This document shows positions 5,042 through 5,440 of a stretch of DNA of 5,440 nucleotides, one piece after another. The DNA is from Bacillota bacterium (lineage in GTDB: Bacteria; Bacillota; Clostridia; Tissierellales; Peptoniphilaceae), in contig JAEZZB010000030.1 in the NCBI GenBank assembly GCA_023442495.1, forward strand, positions 1-5,440, in the 5' to 3' direction. The notes below the pieces were generated by a model. The model was not told the DNA's origin and did not search any database. It saw only the letters and a program-made list of their open reading frames with translations. The translations under genes were made by a program, and so were the position numbers. The first letter of the stretch is position 1. Each line of letters opens with the position of its first letter.

Positions 5042-5440
5042 ATGATACAAAAAGAAATATTAATGGGTTCAGTATTTGTGGCTGCATTTTTATCTTTTTT
5101 TGCACCATGTACTTTTCCACTGATACCTGTTTATATAGGATTAATTACAGATGAATCAAATGAATACAAGAAAATAAAAGTAGGCAAATTAGAAATTAAT
5201 ATTGGTGCGATTATTAAGACTATTGCATTTGTTCTTGGTCTTTCGACAAGTTTTGTAATACTTGGATTTGGAAGTGGTATATTTGGTAACTTTATTACTA
5301 ACAAATGGGTCATACTTTTAGCTGGATTTTTTGTATTTATACTAGGTATTCATGAAATGGATATAATACATCTCAACATTTTTAATAAGTTTAATGGAAT
5401 AAGAATTAAAAATAATAAAAAGAAGGCACTTGGTTCATAT
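5042..5440 (+). CDS. CcdA/DsbD-type thiol-disulfide transmembrane protein, N-terminal part (3' end outside window)
   Basis: Members of this family carry reducing power across the membrane for cytochrome c maturation, thioredoxin-like partners or methionine sulfoxide repair. The window shows 133 residues and no stop. Three membrane helices are visible: about 8-35, 53-77 and 88-105. The first carries FLSFFAPCTFPLIPVYIG, the family hallmark in which C23 is the first redox cysteine, with the PC and PL.P.Y pattern intact. The second cysteine, expected several helices later, lies beyond the edge. The ATG at 5042 is chosen because the G-rich ribosome-binding site lies at the right distance; M8 is a weaker alternative. 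The long leader with a promoter, cre-like site and terminator suggests regulated expression. Family is secure; ccdA versus another DsbD-type role depends on the genes beyond the window. Confidence 0.88.
   Translation, partial: MIQKEILMGSVFVAAFLSFFAPCTFPLIPVYIGLITDESNEYKKIKVGKLEINIGAIIKTIAFVLGLSTSFVILGFGSGIFGNFITNKWVILLAGFFVFILGIHEMDIIHLNIFNKFNGIRIKNNKKKALGSY

Noticed and set aside
4942..5154. 70-codon TTG-started frame with a hydrophobic N-terminus
   Set aside because: It overlaps the start of ccdA in another frame for over 100 bases, its own start lies in the tail of a terminator with no ribosome-binding site, and the hydrophobicity comes from T-rich DNA.
5131..5313. 60-codon open frame on the minus strand
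   Set aside because: It is inside the ccdA coding region, which carries clear family motifs on the + strand. Shadow frame.
1..5440. CRISPR array, insertion sequence, tRNA or rRNA gene
   Set aside because: No regularly spaced repeats, transposase-like frame, cloverleaf with acceptor and TPsiC motifs, or rRNA-like sequence was seen on either strand.

Overview
The window is strongly AT-rich bacterial DNA. Arg is mostly AGA, all four visible stop codons are TAA, Trp is read from TGG, and the Shine-Dalgarno sequences are AGGAGG-like. This fits a low-GC anaerobic Firmicute in the broad sense (Clostridia/Tissierellia-like). The genus cannot be fixed from the sequence, and Fusobacteria are a less likely alternative. 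All five genes lie on the + strand.

Layout. (1) Positions 1-1246 hold the C-terminal half of a glycogen/maltodextrin phosphorylase (glgP), cut by the window edge and followed by a long structured hairpin, probably its terminator. (2) A very AT-rich gap contains a 32-bp dyad just upstream of a GTG-started gene for a seven-helix membrane protein of the YwaF/TMEM164 family (1441-2187). (3) A textbook consensus promoter (TTGACA, 17 bp, TATAAT) and an AGGAGG site precede a class II fructose-bisphosphate aldolase gene, fba (2322-3188). (4) Sixty bases downstream, after a terminator-like hairpin, comes rho (3249-4670), the transcription termination factor, with a charged, Asn/Gln-containing low-complexity linker in its N-terminal part. 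(5) A 371-base non-coding region follows. It holds the rho terminator, a good promoter overlapped by a near-match to the CcpA catabolite element (cre), and a second strong hairpin terminator inside what would be a leader. (6) The window ends inside a CcdA/DsbD-type membrane thiol-disulfide gene, whose ribosome-binding site includes a run of seven G.

Functionally the genes are ordinary: glycogen breakdown, glycolysis, transcription termination and thiol redox export. The fba-rho neighbourhood recalls the conserved Firmicutes fba...rho cluster, although rpmE does not follow rho here. I see no transposon, CRISPR array, tRNA or rRNA, and no convincing new multi-gene system. The regulatory DNA is the most interesting part: the ccdA leader with internal terminator and cre-like site, the G7 tract, the dyad before the ywaF-like gene, the apparent lack of a promoter of its own for rho, and the disordered insert in Rho.
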